From CATOSP01 sp965205385 (GTDB lineage: Bacteria; Chloroflexota; Dehalococcoidia; Lucifugimonadales; UBA3495): a stretch of 64,000 nt of DNA. Shown in pieces: positions 53,800 to 62,952 of the stretch. The notes beneath the pieces are model-generated. The model saw only the letters and a program-made list of their open reading frames with translations. It had not been told where the DNA came from and did not search any database. The position numbers were made by a program, and so were the translations under genes. Within the stretch, counting starts at the first letter, position 1. Every line of letters starts with the position of its first letter. Location of the stretch: NCBI GenBank assembly GCA_965205385.1, contig CBDBGS010000008.1, forward strand, positions 744,001-808,000. The letters run 5' to 3'.

Positions 53800-54669
53800 A
53801 TGCCCGCCATGCCAGACCGCAAGGTGTTGTTAACCGGCTCCACGGGATACGTTGCATCCCAGCTCCTGCCTACCTTCCGCGAGAATTACGAAATGACGCT
53901 GGTGGATGTAAAGGAGACCGACAGGGATGGCAGGCAGGTGGCCGGAGTGGCTATCTCCGACCTGAGTGGACCGGACCTTGGAGGATACGCTCACCTGTTC
54001 CAGGGCCAGGACGCGGTGGTGCATTTGGCATACAAGCGGAGGCGCGGAACGCCACTGGACGACTTCTATGACGAGCAGGTTAACGTCGCCATGGCCTACA
54101 ATGTTTTCCGCTCGGCCTACGACGCCGGGGCGCGCCGGGTGGTGATGGCTAGCTCCAACCACGCCGCCGACTGGTACGAACATTCATTGGTCCACGCTCG
54201 CAAGCTGGAGAACCTTAACCCCTACAAATTGCCCCTGTCCGATAACTTCTATGGTTGGGCCAAAGCAACCTACGAGCACATCGGGTTCCTGTTTGCGTCC
54301 GGCGTGTTCGGACGGAAGATGGACGTGGTGATGGTGAGGATTGGCGCTCCCAGGGAGATTCGGGTTGAGGACTTTCCCGATGACCCGGAAACGTACAAGA
54401 GGGACCTGGGAGCCTACATCAGCCCCCGCGACTTGACCCAACTATTCACGAAAGCACTCGAGGCCCCTTCTATAGAGAACGAACACGGGATTCCGTGGCT
54501 GGTCGTATACGGAATCAGCGACAATGCGCGGAGCTTTTGGTCGCTTACCAGCGCCCGCAGATATCTGGACTATCAACCTCAAGACGACTCGGAGATCAAA
54601 TACGCGGATGACATCCGAGCGTTTTTGACGAGCCAGGGCGGTCTTGGCGGTCCAGGTCGGGTTGGGTAA
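53800..54669 (+). CDS. NAD-dependent epimerase/dehydratase (extended SDR)
   Basis: 289 residues. Rossmann motif LLTGSTGYVASQL at the N terminus, AVVHLAYKRRRG, MASSNHAADWYE and the catalytic YGWAK near residue 150. The combination SSNHAAD...YGWAK resembles uronate dehydrogenases and related sugar oxidoreductases rather than UDP-sugar epimerases. ATG 53809 is an alternative start; AAGGAG lies just before both. Confidence 0.82.
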   Translation: MPAMPDRKVLLTGSTGYVASQLLPTFRENYEMTLVDVKETDRDGRQVAGVAISDLSGPDLGGYAHLFQGQDAVVHLAYKRRRGTPLDDFYDEQVNVAMAYNVFRSAYDAGARRVVMASSNHAADWYEHSLVHARKLENLNPYKLPLSDNFYGWAKATYEHIGFLFASGVFGRKMDVVMVRIGAPREIRVEDFPDDPETYKRDLGAYISPRDLTQLFTKALEAPSIENEHGIPWLVVYGISDNARSFWSLTSARRYLDYQPQDDSEIKYADDIRAFLTSQGGLGGPGRVG

Positions 54670-54685
54670 TGGATAACGGAGGAGG

Positions 54686-55528
54686 TTAAGCCGCCCGGTA
54701 GGTCATACCCTGTTCCACGGCGGCGACCTGTCCCTCGTCTTCTAGCTTCTTCAGGTGGGATACCACTTGGTGCCGCGCCAACCACAGGCGGCGCTGGCTG
54801 GAGTCGCCGTAGATCCGGGCCACCAGGTCGTCGACCCCGCCCATGCCCTCTCGTACCATTATCAGAATCTGCTCTTCCCGTTCCAGCCTGTGCCGCACCA
54901 ACTCTGGAATCTGGGTGAGGGGATCGTTCATCACTGGACCATGACCCGATACGACGGTCGTGATGCCCATGTCCAGCAGGACTTCCAGCGACTTAATGTG
55001 CTGGGCCATCGAGCCTCCCTCGTCGCTCCTCACGACCACCGTTCCTTGGCCCATGATGTGGTCCCCGGTAAACAGGATGCCCTCATCCTGTACCAGATAG
55101 CACATGGTCCCGGAGGTGTGGCCGGGAGTTGCGACCGCCCGCACTACGCGGCCACCCAAGTCGAATTGTTCGCCGCCGGTCAGGGGTAAATCGACGACTC
55201 CCGTGCCTTCCCCCACGTCGGTCTCGACGGCTTCGGCGTCATCCCGGCCTACACCTATCTGGCAGCCCGTGGTTTCCTTGAGAATCTTGACTCCTCCCGC
55301 GTGCTCGTAGTGGCGGTGGCTAACCAGGACCCAACTCGTGGGAAAGCTGTCCAGGGGGCCGCGCCAGTAATCGAGGATGGGCTGAGTGCGGGGCAAGTCA
55401 GGGAAACCTGCGTCGATGAAGAGGCCCGTCTCCGTGCCCTTTACGTAGAACGCGCTTACTGACGGGCCACCCTCCGTTGCGCCGGTCTCCCCCAGCTCAA
55501 TTCGGTAAATCCCGTCCAAGATTTCCAT
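54686..55528 (-). CDS. MBL-fold metallo-hydrolase (LACTB2-like)
   Basis: 280 residues. Metal motif SHRHYEHAGG (H-x-H-x-E-H; the usual Asp is Glu), TPGHTSGTMCYL, FTGDHIMGQG, VVSGHGPVM and a C-terminal winged-helix-like tail. It hydrolyses a thioester, phosphate or lactone; substrate unknown. It is convergent with the epimerase gene. Confidence 0.85.
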   Translation of the reverse strand: MEILDGIYRIELGETGATEGGPSVSAFYVKGTETGLFIDAGFPDLPRTQPILDYWRGPLDSFPTSWVLVSHRHYEHAGGVKILKETTGCQIGVGRDDAEAVETDVGEGTGVVDLPLTGGEQFDLGGRVVRAVATPGHTSGTMCYLVQDEGILFTGDHIMGQGTVVVRSDEGGSMAQHIKSLEVLLDMGITTVVSGHGPVMNDPLTQIPELVRHRLEREEQILIMVREGMGGVDDLVARIYGDSSQRRLWLARHQVVSHLKKLEDEGQVAAVEQGMTYRAA

Positions 55529-55550
55529 TCCTTGCTCCTATGTCGCACAA

Positions 55551-56237
55551 TTAAGGTTCTAATTCGTCAGAAAGCGTTTGTGATGATTGTATATCGTCTC
55601 GACGGCGATAAGCAGATGTCACTGCAGCATTCTCTATATCGGTTCGAAACCAGTCTACCAATTGAATTATTTCGCTATGTAGATCGTTATAATCAACGGG
55701 ATCGATCTCTGGTCGCTCCCCATGAGCTACCAAGTTCCGATTGGCCAATAGCCGATGATCTAGCAATGCTCCCTTTGGCGAATATGCCTTCCCGTCTAGA
55801 CCCAAGAGGAAAAACACTTCGTTTAATACCTTAGAATTCAGGTTCCCACGTGTCTCAAAGGCGTTCTCCCACCCTAATATAGCCGTGTCCGAGAGCCCTG
55901 CCGTGAGTCTCGTAATCAGCTCTGTGCGTAGGGATGGGAGGTTAGACTGCCCTGCTTGTCGGATCTGCTCTCGCAGACCTATCGCTACGAAGTTTGGAGT
56001 AAGGTCTCGATATCGCAGATTGCGGGAGGCTACGAAGGATAAGTAACTGGTCGCTGCTGCTTTGATAAACCCTTCCCAATAGGCGTAGAGTAGGCATATT
56101 CCTGCGCGCAAGAGCAACATTCTCTCGTGTGGTCGAGACTTGCCTAGCATAAACCTGAGTGTTGTCAGTTCTTTCTTTCGCCACGCAAGCTCCGAGTCCA
56201 GAAACTCTGACAACTCGATAAGGGTACGAATCCTCAC
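55551..56237 (-). CDS. HEPN-domain protein (MAE_28990/MAE_18760 type)
   Basis: 228 residues, helical. The HEPN nuclease motif R-x4-6-H is in LANRNLVAHGERP near residue 168, and CLLYAYWEGFIKAAATSYL near 50 matches the family. HEPN proteins are RNases common in toxin and antiviral systems. Its ATG overlaps the stop of the DUF262 gene by four bases, so the two are made together. The base composition is lower in GC than neighbours, suggesting transfer. Confidence 0.78.
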   Translation of the reverse strand: MRIRTLIELSEFLDSELAWRKKELTTLRFMLGKSRPHERMLLLRAGICLLYAYWEGFIKAAATSYLSFVASRNLRYRDLTPNFVAIGLREQIRQAGQSNLPSLRTELITRLTAGLSDTAILGWENAFETRGNLNSKVLNEVFFLLGLDGKAYSPKGALLDHRLLANRNLVAHGERPEIDPVDYNDLHSEIIQLVDWFRTDIENAAVTSAYRRRDDIQSSQTLSDELEP

Positions 56238-57346
56238 GTACCAAATAGGTTTCGGCCGAGAGGGATGGTCGTGGTAATTCGGGACGAAGCTCGAACTCCC
56301 ATGCCGATGTTAGCCAGAAACGTAGTGTCTGACCAAAGTGATTTGGAAACTTGTACGACATTGGGATCTTTGGAGCCGTCAGCATAGAATGAGTAATGGT
56401 GACCCAAACCGATGGCTAAGGGTTCGAAAGCCGATATCAAGAATCCGCCGAGATACCGGCCTCTGTCTTGATCAAATCTACGAAAGCTACTGTCAGACAG
56501 GGATTTTGCAAGGGTCTCAAACGTGAATCTGAAAGCATGTTCCTCTTCCGCCTTGATCTCTTGAAATTTGTCGCATTCCGCGATCTTGACGATCCTATCA
56601 GTGAGGAAATCTCCGATGTCGCCCATGGCGCGTAGTTCCTGCTCTTCGAGATTCCTAAAAACTAAGAAACGGACAACCAGTTCGAGGTGGTATTGCTCCG
56701 AACGCTGCCGGTCAGATAGGGCCACACAGGTTTGGAAGTTGTCATCATCGGCGAGATCTCTAACCCATTGATAGGCCTCGCGATTGACCATAATGAGAAT
56801 CACATTTCTCACTTCTTGTTCCGATAGGAAAGACCCTCCAGTGTTCAGTCTTTGAAAAAGCTCGTATTTGGTTGACTCACTGCTTTCGCGGAGTATTACC
56901 TTAACATCAATTTTTGAGCGCCTAATGATGAGCTGATTAGTGCTGCCGATTGACAAGGATGGGTCCTCAGCTTCCCATATCCTGCCTTCCAGAGAAGGAA
57001 GGTATTTGGTGCCCTTTAGCATCAAGGGATCGACTGGGTTTCCCTTCTCATCCTTCAAGTGCCCGACTAGCTGGAAGATGGTCGCCAACCTCTGTAATCC
57101 ATCAATCACATCCCAAACGCCATCCTCTCTTTGAGAAACAAATATTGATGGCAGGGGAATTCCCAGCAATATTGATTCGATTAGCCGGGACTTCTGATGA
57201 TCATTCCATCTGTAGAACCTTTGAAATTCCGGATGGATATCTAACTCACCGTCTCTATATATATTTATGAGCTCACCGATGGACATCGGGTAACCATCAC
57301 TACGAATTTCGGCACGCTTTGATTCAATTTCTTGGTCGAGGCTCAT
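56234..57346 (-). CDS. DUF262 (ParB/GmrS-like) domain protein
   Basis: 370 residues from ATG 57346 (GGAG seven bases upstream). The DUF262 motifs are plain: DIHPEFQRFYRWNDHQKSRLIESILLGIPLPSIF, WDVIDGLQRLATIF, and FQRLNTGGSFLSEQEVRN. DUF262 is an ATP/NTP-using ParB-like fold found in GmrSD and other restriction systems. Here it is paired with a HEPN RNase-like protein instead of DUF1524, a two-gene architecture suggestive of antiviral defence. Confidence 0.85.
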   Translation of the reverse strand: MSLDQEIESKRAEIRSDGYPMSIGELINIYRDGELDIHPEFQRFYRWNDHQKSRLIESILLGIPLPSIFVSQREDGVWDVIDGLQRLATIFQLVGHLKDEKGNPVDPLMLKGTKYLPSLEGRIWEAEDPSLSIGSTNQLIIRRSKIDVKVILRESSESTKYELFQRLNTGGSFLSEQEVRNVILIMVNREAYQWVRDLADDDNFQTCVALSDRQRSEQYHLELVVRFLVFRNLEEQELRAMGDIGDFLTDRIVKIAECDKFQEIKAEEEHAFRFTFETLAKSLSDSSFRRFDQDRGRYLGGFLISAFEPLAIGLGHHYSFYADGSKDPNVVQVSKSLWSDTTFLANIGMGVRASSRITTTIPLGRNLFGT

Positions 57347-57598
57347 ACCAATGCTCCAAAGAGTGATTCGTGAGGAACCGTGCACTGCCCGTAAGATCCG
57401 CCTCGAGTTCTAACCAGAGCCATCGCAAGTCCGTCCATTGGAGATCTAGATCGACGCTTCCAAAGACGGATCAACCACTAAGACTGATCTTTAGGATTGT
57501 CTCTGTCCTGGTCCTCAGGAATTTGAGGGACGAGATACCAAAGGATCTGAATGGAACTCCTTGCCGAGGTGTTCCAGCAGTCTCCGCTTTGGGCGAGA

Positions 57599-58156
57599 TC
57601 AGGCGTGGGAAAAACCGGGAGAGCTCCGGTCGAGAGGGTCCTGGCCAAGGCCCAGGTACTTGTGCCGGAGGCGGTCCCAAAGGTCCAATCGGTCCCATTC
57701 CGGGTCCTTGATGATCGTTTGTTCGTCGGTAAGGAATGGGTTCGGAAGCATGAAAGTGATTTGTTGCTCATCCGCGCCGTTGAACAGCCGCAACCCCCAG
57801 TCACCGGGTTTGCCGTTGCTGAGACGACGGTAGAGCTCGGCACGGGCTGTCTGGCGCCGCTTGGCAAGCTCTGGTGGGGATCCCTTGTGTTCCCCGATGC
57901 AGATGTGAAAGTGCCAGTCCTGGAAGTCGATGGTGGCATAACCGTCGAAAGTCTTGATCCTTGGCTTGCGGGGAGGACGAATCTCCCAGGCTGCCCCCTG
58001 AATCAGCGGACCGATGTGAAGGTGTTCCCACTCCTCAAAGCAGTCTTCGAATATCGCCAGTAGGGTGGCTTCATCGTTCGGCAAGGGGAACATCTCGAAA
58101 ACTCCGTCTTCTTCCTGGACGATGTTCCCTCGCTGGCCTGTTTGTTGGGAGCTCAT
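57599..58156 (-). CDS. Conserved hypothetical protein
   Basis: 185 residues from ATG 58156, which has AGGAGA seven bases upstream; the longer frame to 58213 lacks a site. It is hydrophilic with conserved-looking Trp/His segments (GYATIDFQDWHFHICIGEHKG, GDWGLRLFNGADEQQITFMLPNPF, WDRLDLWDRLRHKYLGL). No signal peptide or membrane span. Family not recognised; similar proteins seem to occur in SAR202-like genomes, but I cannot confirm this. Confidence 0.65.
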   Translation of the reverse strand: MSSQQTGQRGNIVQEEDGVFEMFPLPNDEATLLAIFEDCFEEWEHLHIGPLIQGAAWEIRPPRKPRIKTFDGYATIDFQDWHFHICIGEHKGSPPELAKRRQTARAELYRRLSNGKPGDWGLRLFNGADEQQITFMLPNPFLTDEQTIIKDPEWDRLDLWDRLRHKYLGLGQDPLDRSSPGFSHA

Positions 58157-58351
58157 TCTTACGTCTCCTGGACCCGCGAGGCTCGCGGGTGGTAGGAATG
58201 CGGAACAAGCCAAATTCTAACCCCTACCTGGTTGCGTTGCCTAGCGGCGGCGTCTTCAGCCCTCACCATTCGCCGTTGACAGCCTCAACGGCCGCCCATA
58301 CACTCGCCTACACGTCCCGTAATCCCCTGACCCCTGGAGGAAAACCGGAAC

Positions 58352-59056
58352 ATGAAGAACAAGATATACGCGAGTTTCGACGAAGCCGTGGCCGACATTC
58401 CCGACGGCTCCACTATCATGTTTCCGGGTTTCGGAGTCGGCTCCCCCCAAAACCTGATCTCCGCGCTCAACCGCCAGGGCGCAAAACAGCTCACGGGAAT
58501 CTCCAACGGTCATGGCGGGACTACTGGACGGGTCGACGTCGGCACCCTCATCGAGGCCGGTCAAGTCAGGAAGATGATCTGCGCCTTTACGGCGCCGACC
58601 CACCCGTCGCGGATTACACCCTTCGTCCAGAAGTACAACGATGGTGAGATGGAAGCTGAGCTTCTTCCTCAGGGCACCCTGGCCGAGCGCATCCGTTCCG
58701 CCGCCGCCGGCATCGGGGGCTTCTTCACTCCCGCCAGCGTCGGCACCGAGCTTGCGGAGGGAAAAGAACACCGGGAGATTAACGGGCGCACTTATGTCCT
58801 GGAGTTTCCCCTCCACGCCGACTACGCGTTCATCAAGGCGTGGAAGGCCGATACCTTCGGCAATTTACAGTTCCGGCTGGCCCAACGAAACTTCAATCCA
58901 ATAATGGCCATGGCCGCGAAGACCACAATAGTCGAGCTGGAAAACGAGGTAGTTCCCATGGGGGAGTTGGACCCCGACAAAATCCATGTCCCTGGTATAT
59001 ACGTGGACCGGATGCTCACTATCCCGGCCGATGGCATATGGGAAACGGGTCCATAA
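58352..59056 (+). CDS. CoA-transferase subunit A (orphan)
   Basis: 234 residues, alpha subunit of the two-subunit family I CoA-transferases: TIMFPGFGVGSPQNLISAL, LLPQGTLAERIRSAAAGIGGFFTPASVGT, LEFPLHADYAFIKAWKADTFGNLQF. The beta subunit, which carries the catalytic Glu, should follow directly but does not: the next gene encodes an exported protein. Either the partner is elsewhere or was lost. GGAGG lies ten bases before ATG 58352. Confidence 0.87.
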   Translation: MKNKIYASFDEAVADIPDGSTIMFPGFGVGSPQNLISALNRQGAKQLTGISNGHGGTTGRVDVGTLIEAGQVRKMICAFTAPTHPSRITPFVQKYNDGEMEAELLPQGTLAERIRSAAAGIGGFFTPASVGTELAEGKEHREINGRTYVLEFPLHADYAFIKAWKADTFGNLQFRLAQRNFNPIMAMAAKTTIVELENEVVPMGELDPDKIHVPGIYVDRMLTIPADGIWETGP

Positions 59057-59187
59057 TCGGGCGTTAATCCAGGGTTAATTCAACGCCCGTTGACACCCCC
59101 AAACCCAAGGAGTAGTGTGGCGGCAGACCACGCCGGGAGTCATACCACCGGGAAAATCAACCCATTCAAACCGCAAAGAAGAATTAG

Positions 59188-59997
59188 ATGCAAGGGCGAA
59201 CTATCTTTGGCGGCTCTACTCCAATGGGTTTGTGGGTCAGTGTCTTCCTAACGGTAGGAATCGCGCTACCTTTGGCTGGATTCTTCGCCTCGCCTAGCGC
59301 AACCCTAGCGACATGCGCCGTCTCTGAGGGAGATGACCAGGACTATAAGTACGGTGGATTTTACTATTCTGGAGGATTATCCGGCTCAGGTTATGCAATA
59401 CGGGCCGACCTTTGGAATTACAACCCTTCCCCCGTCTTCGAGGGAACGGCGTTCTGGGTTATGTGGGAAAATTCGTTCGCGTATGCTCAAGTGGGTTGGG
59501 CCAAGGAAGACGATGATTCAGCCGAGTATGTATTCTTACAATATACCGATGAAGATGGCGAAAACGTGTGGACGAGATACTATAATGCATCCACAGACTT
59601 ATGGGTGAGAAGCCCTGCCACACAGCCGTCTAGTTCCAAAGAATACACGGTTACCTGGGTAGCGGGGAGTGGAGGCGGCGAGCCTCATCAATTCCAGTTC
59701 GTATATGACGGCGGGAAGATCTATGCCGCCAACCCTGATTGGGAACCGGAGGGGTGGCAGGTTATGGCGGAAACACTGAATTTCAGAAGCGTTTCCCCGA
59801 CGGACAAGGGTGACCACGCGGCAGGAGATACTACAAATAAGATCCACGCCGATGATATAGAACTCTACGATACTGCTGTGGGATGGCACGATGTGGAGTA
59901 TTACATTAATATAAAGCCCGAAGGTAACCACGACACCGATACTGTGGGAGTCACAGATACAGGTTTCAGAGTATGGGATAAACGATGCGCCAGCTAA
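59188..59997 (+). CDS. Exported protein of unknown function
   Basis: 269 residues. A signal segment (LWVSVFLTVGIALPLAGFFASPSATLA) ends near residue 41, then a beta-rich domain with many aromatic residues (YYSGGLSGSGYAIRADLWNYNPSPVFEGTAFWVMWE-like strands), which resembles a carbohydrate-binding or concanavalin-like sandwich. No catalytic motif identified. Codon usage is more AT-rich than in neighbours. Confidence 0.6.
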   Translation: MQGRTIFGGSTPMGLWVSVFLTVGIALPLAGFFASPSATLATCAVSEGDDQDYKYGGFYYSGGLSGSGYAIRADLWNYNPSPVFEGTAFWVMWENSFAYAQVGWAKEDDDSAEYVFLQYTDEDGENVWTRYYNASTDLWVRSPATQPSSSKEYTVTWVAGSGGGEPHQFQFVYDGGKIYAANPDWEPEGWQVMAETLNFRSVSPTDKGDHAAGDTTNKIHADDIELYDTAVGWHDVEYYINIKPEGNHDTDTVGVTDTGFRVWDKRCAS

Positions 59998-60039
59998 AGT
60001 TTGGCACGAAAATAGTTCTTTATGAGTGAGTAGGTAATT

Positions 60040-60534
60040 ATGCTTAAGACAATTGGGATACTCACCTTAATCTCAACCATGACCATTTTGGCCGCCGTTG
60101 TTTTCGGTGGGTGGGTTCTTGGGGGAGAATCAGAAACTACCAAGGATATTGGCGCCAGAGTTCCCGGAGACGTGGAGCTCTCGCCGGACTCCTTTGTACC
60201 TAAGCTAAGCAGAGAGGAAGGGCTCTCAATAGCCAGAGAGGATGCGGCGAAAGGATTCAATATACCCAGGTCTGAAATTGACGATCTGCCCGTGGAAACC
60301 ACCATAGCGGCATTCACCGGCAAGACCGATGTGCCCGGCCCGAATTTAACCAATCACAGGGTTCGCGTGGTTGTGTTCAGGGACTTCGACTATGTGTCTG
60401 CCTTCGTACCTCGCGGCTTCAGCGCTAGGTACGGAGACCCCAGATACACCCTGGTGTTGGATGACGCTACTGGAGAGGTGATTTACGGCTCGGCAACTCA
60501 CCGGAAGCTAAAATCGGGAGATGATTCACCATAG
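60040..60534 (+). CDS. Membrane-anchored protein of unknown function
   Basis: 164 residues with one N-terminal membrane segment (MLKTIGILTLISTMTILAAVVFGGWV) and an exported domain (SREEGLSIAREDAAKGF ... YTLVLDDATGEVIYGS) that resembles a PepSY-type unit by its last strands. It starts 42 bases after the preceding exported protein gene and may be co-transcribed with it. No firm family. Confidence 0.6.
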   Translation: MLKTIGILTLISTMTILAAVVFGGWVLGGESETTKDIGARVPGDVELSPDSFVPKLSREEGLSIAREDAAKGFNIPRSEIDDLPVETTIAAFTGKTDVPGPNLTNHRVRVVVFRDFDYVSAFVPRGFSARYGDPRYTLVLDDATGEVIYGSATHRKLKSGDDSP

Positions 60535-60631
60535 TTTCCCCGGGAAAGGCAATCGCGTGGGGCGGCAGCCCAGCCGGAGCGCCAACAACCCTAAAATGAA
60601 CTCAGGGAAAACACAAAAAGAGGAGGAACTG

Positions 60632-61447
60632 ATGGCCAGGTATGAAGGGATGCTTGCCGAGACGGTGAGAATTCAAGGACACAATGGCGACGAGATCGAC
60701 GCATACCTCGCTCGCCCCCTGGGGCCCGGACCTTTCGGAAGCGTGGTGTTGATTCACCACATGCCGGGATGGGACGCGGCATCCAAGGAGATGGCCCGCA
60801 AGCTCGCGGCCAACGGGTTTGCCACTATTTCCCCGGATATCCATTACCGTGTGCGGGAGAAGGTCGGGTTCGGTGCATCCCACGAAGAGGTCAGCGGCGC
60901 CGTCCGTGAGGGCGGGATGATTCCCGACTCCCAGTGCATCGGCGATGTGGAAGCCTCGATGCGCTATCTTCGCTCTCTGCCCTACACAAACGGCAAGGTG
61001 GGAGTGATCGGGTTCTGCTCCGGTGGCCGGCAGGTCTACCTGGTGGCCTGCAACATCCCCAGCCTTGACGCCGCTGTGGACTGCTGGGGTGGTGGTGTAA
61101 CCGCCCGCGATTCGGAAGCGCCCACCGATTCCATGCCTGTAGCCCCCATCGAGATGACCGCCAACATGAATTGCCCGTTGCTGGGAATATTCGGGAATGA
61201 GGACGCTCGACCTTCACCCGAGGAAGTGGACCTTACCGAGTTGGTCCTCAAGCAGAACAACAAGGTCCATGACTTCCACCGGTACGATGACGCAGGCCAC
61301 GGCTTCTTCGCCGTCGACCGCCCCAGCTATCGCCAGGCTGCCGCAACGGACGCCTGGGACAAGGTAATAGGCTTCTACAACCAATACCTGAGCACCCCCA
61401 CCGGCGCTCCGGAGGTCCGGGAGGCCGTAGCCGCCGACGACAATTAG
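60632..61447 (+). CDS. Dienelactone hydrolase family protein
   Basis: 271 residues from ATG 60632, preceded by AGGAGGAACTG; the longer frame from 60521 has no support. Alpha/beta-hydrolase with nucleophile Cys in GVIGFCSGGRQVY, acid in GNEDARPSPEE and His in DDAGHGFFAV, the classic Cys-Asp-His triad. It opens dienelactones or related esters in ring-cleavage catabolism. Confidence 0.9.
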   Translation: MARYEGMLAETVRIQGHNGDEIDAYLARPLGPGPFGSVVLIHHMPGWDAASKEMARKLAANGFATISPDIHYRVREKVGFGASHEEVSGAVREGGMIPDSQCIGDVEASMRYLRSLPYTNGKVGVIGFCSGGRQVYLVACNIPSLDAAVDCWGGGVTARDSEAPTDSMPVAPIEMTANMNCPLLGIFGNEDARPSPEEVDLTELVLKQNNKVHDFHRYDDAGHGFFAVDRPSYRQAAATDAWDKVIGFYNQYLSTPTGAPEVREAVAADDN

Positions 61448-61475
61448 CCTATAACCAGTCCGTAATAGGGTCTCA

Positions 61476-61510
61476 TAACAACACCTCCGGACACTCCGGG
61501 GGTGTTGTTA
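61476..61510 (+). terminator. Rho-independent terminator
   Basis: TAACAACACC (61476-61485) pairs with GGTGTTGTTA (61501-61510), with an internal CCGG pair extending the stem. It ends the dienelactone hydrolase unit. Confidence 0.75.
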
Positions 61511-61550
61511 CATCTCGGCCTATCGGGATTCCCCGCCAGAAGGAGAGAAA

Positions 61551-62348
61551 ATGGCCACCGATACGAAGATACAGCGGACCGCCGAATTATTGGCCGCACA
61601 ATACCGGGATGGACAGCGGTATAGCCTGGACGATGAGTCCGCTCCCAAAACAATGGACGAGGCCTATGCGATTCAGGCGGCCTATCAGGAGCTGCTAGCG
61701 GAATCCAGGGGCTCCATTGCCGGTTACAAGATCGCGTATACAACCACGACCATGCGCCAGAATTCAGGCATAACCGAGCCTGGCGCGGGCATCGTCCTGG
61801 CTAATACTGTCTACAATTCCCCCGCGAGGGTCCACAGCGGGGACTACCTGCGCCTGGGCATCGAATGCGAGGTTGCGGCGCGCCTGGGGGAAGACCTCCC
61901 CGCTTCCGGCGCCCCTTACGACCGGAGCCGCGTGGAAGAGGCCGTTGACGCGGTGATGGCGGCCTTCGAGATCATAGACGGGCGGGGCTCTGAAATTCAA
62001 GACCCGCAAGCGCGGTTGTTGGCGGGCATCGCCACCAACATATCCAACGCGGGGGTCGCGTTGGGTCCCGCGGTCACTGACTGGCGCACCGTGGACCTGG
62101 CGGCATCCCGCGGTTCAATGACCATCAACGGGGAGTTGGTCGGTGAAGGGCTAGGCTCAGACGTAATGGGACACCCGCTGGAGCCGTTGGTGTGGCTGGT
62201 GAACATGCTTGCGGCGAAAGGGTCTGGCCTCTCAGCGGGCATGGTTGTGATCACCGGGAGCATCGTCACCCCCAAGTTCTTGAATGCCGGAGACCATGCC
62301 GTCGTGGCGGTGGAAGGTCTGGGCGAGGCGGTCCTGGACGTGACCTAG
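61551..62348 (+). CDS. 2-keto-4-pentenoate hydratase family protein
   Basis: 265 residues, fumarylacetoacetase-like fold. Motifs: GYKIAYTTTTMR, LGIECEVAARLGEDLP with metal-binding acids, AFEIIDGR, NISNAGVALGPAV and GMVVITGSIVTPKFLNAGD. It hydrates 2-oxo-pentenoate-type intermediates or decarboxylates oxalocrotonate, downstream of aromatic ring cleavage. AAGGAG lies before ATG 61551. It pairs logically with the preceding dienelactone hydrolase. Confidence 0.9.
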   Translation: MATDTKIQRTAELLAAQYRDGQRYSLDDESAPKTMDEAYAIQAAYQELLAESRGSIAGYKIAYTTTTMRQNSGITEPGAGIVLANTVYNSPARVHSGDYLRLGIECEVAARLGEDLPASGAPYDRSRVEEAVDAVMAAFEIIDGRGSEIQDPQARLLAGIATNISNAGVALGPAVTDWRTVDLAASRGSMTINGELVGEGLGSDVMGHPLEPLVWLVNMLAAKGSGLSAGMVVITGSIVTPKFLNAGDHAVVAVEGLGEAVLDVT

Positions 62349-62413
62349 CCGCTGGGAATATCAGTAGTCGGCCGTGCCCGCTCACCCTGAACGCGGCTAA
62401 GTGAAGCCGCAGG

Positions 62414-62478
62414 CGTAACGCGGCGGAGTCGAAGGGCCATCCTCAATGAAGCATGTCCTTCGTCTACGCCGCGTTACG
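62414..62478. repeat. Intergenic inverted repeat, REP-like
   Basis: CGTAACGCGGCGGAGTCGAA and GG (62414-62435) against the complement of 62457-62478, 20 of 22 positions matching with a 21-base spacer. CGGTCGGGATGA is repeated just downstream (62477 and 62492). Typical of dispersed palindromes. Confidence 0.65.
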
Positions 62479-62546
62479 GTCGGGATGATCACGGTCGGGA
62501 TGAGCGAGGTAGCCTCCTTGATCGGCAATTGGCCATGAAAACCTAG

Positions 62547-62574
62547 AGACCCTGCCCTCTCACCAGGGTCTTTC
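62547..62574 (+). terminator. Rho-independent terminator
   Basis: AGACCCTG (62547-62554) and CAGGGTCT (62564-62571) form an eight-base stem followed by TTCAATTCT. Confidence 0.6.
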
Positions 62575-62952
62575 AATTCTCCGAGACCCCCGCCATTCGC
62601 CCTTCCTCAGAATCCAAAACCTTGGCAATCGTCCTAAACCATAAGCGTGAGGTCTCCCGCCCCGCGCCTCCCAACTGACATTTCCCCCTTCCCATTCCGC
62701 GTTGCACCTCTCTACCATCCATATCACTCAACATCTCCGAACACTAGCCTGGACCCGAATCCCATCCCACAAGGAGGCGCATGTCCCAAAATGTCTCAGT
62801 TTGACTCAAAACAAAAAACTCCGGCCTCTCCGCCAGGCGCCGAACAGCCGGTTCCCCATGCCCGCCGCCGTAGCCGAAGCCCCACTCGCCCCCGTCCGAC
62901 CCCAGGGTCTCCATAACGCCCTCACAATCAAGACCCGCCAGGAGAAATATCT

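Larger units (their letters stand above)
62349..62952. other. Long intergenic region with repeats and doubtful small ORFs
   Basis: About 600 bases holding the inverted repeat and terminator listed separately. A 41-codon frame at 62791-62916 (MSQFDSKQKTPASPPGAEQP...) follows AGGAGG, and another frame ending NALTIKTRQEKYL overlaps the next start as ATGA. Neither is convincing alone. Confidence 0.4.
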
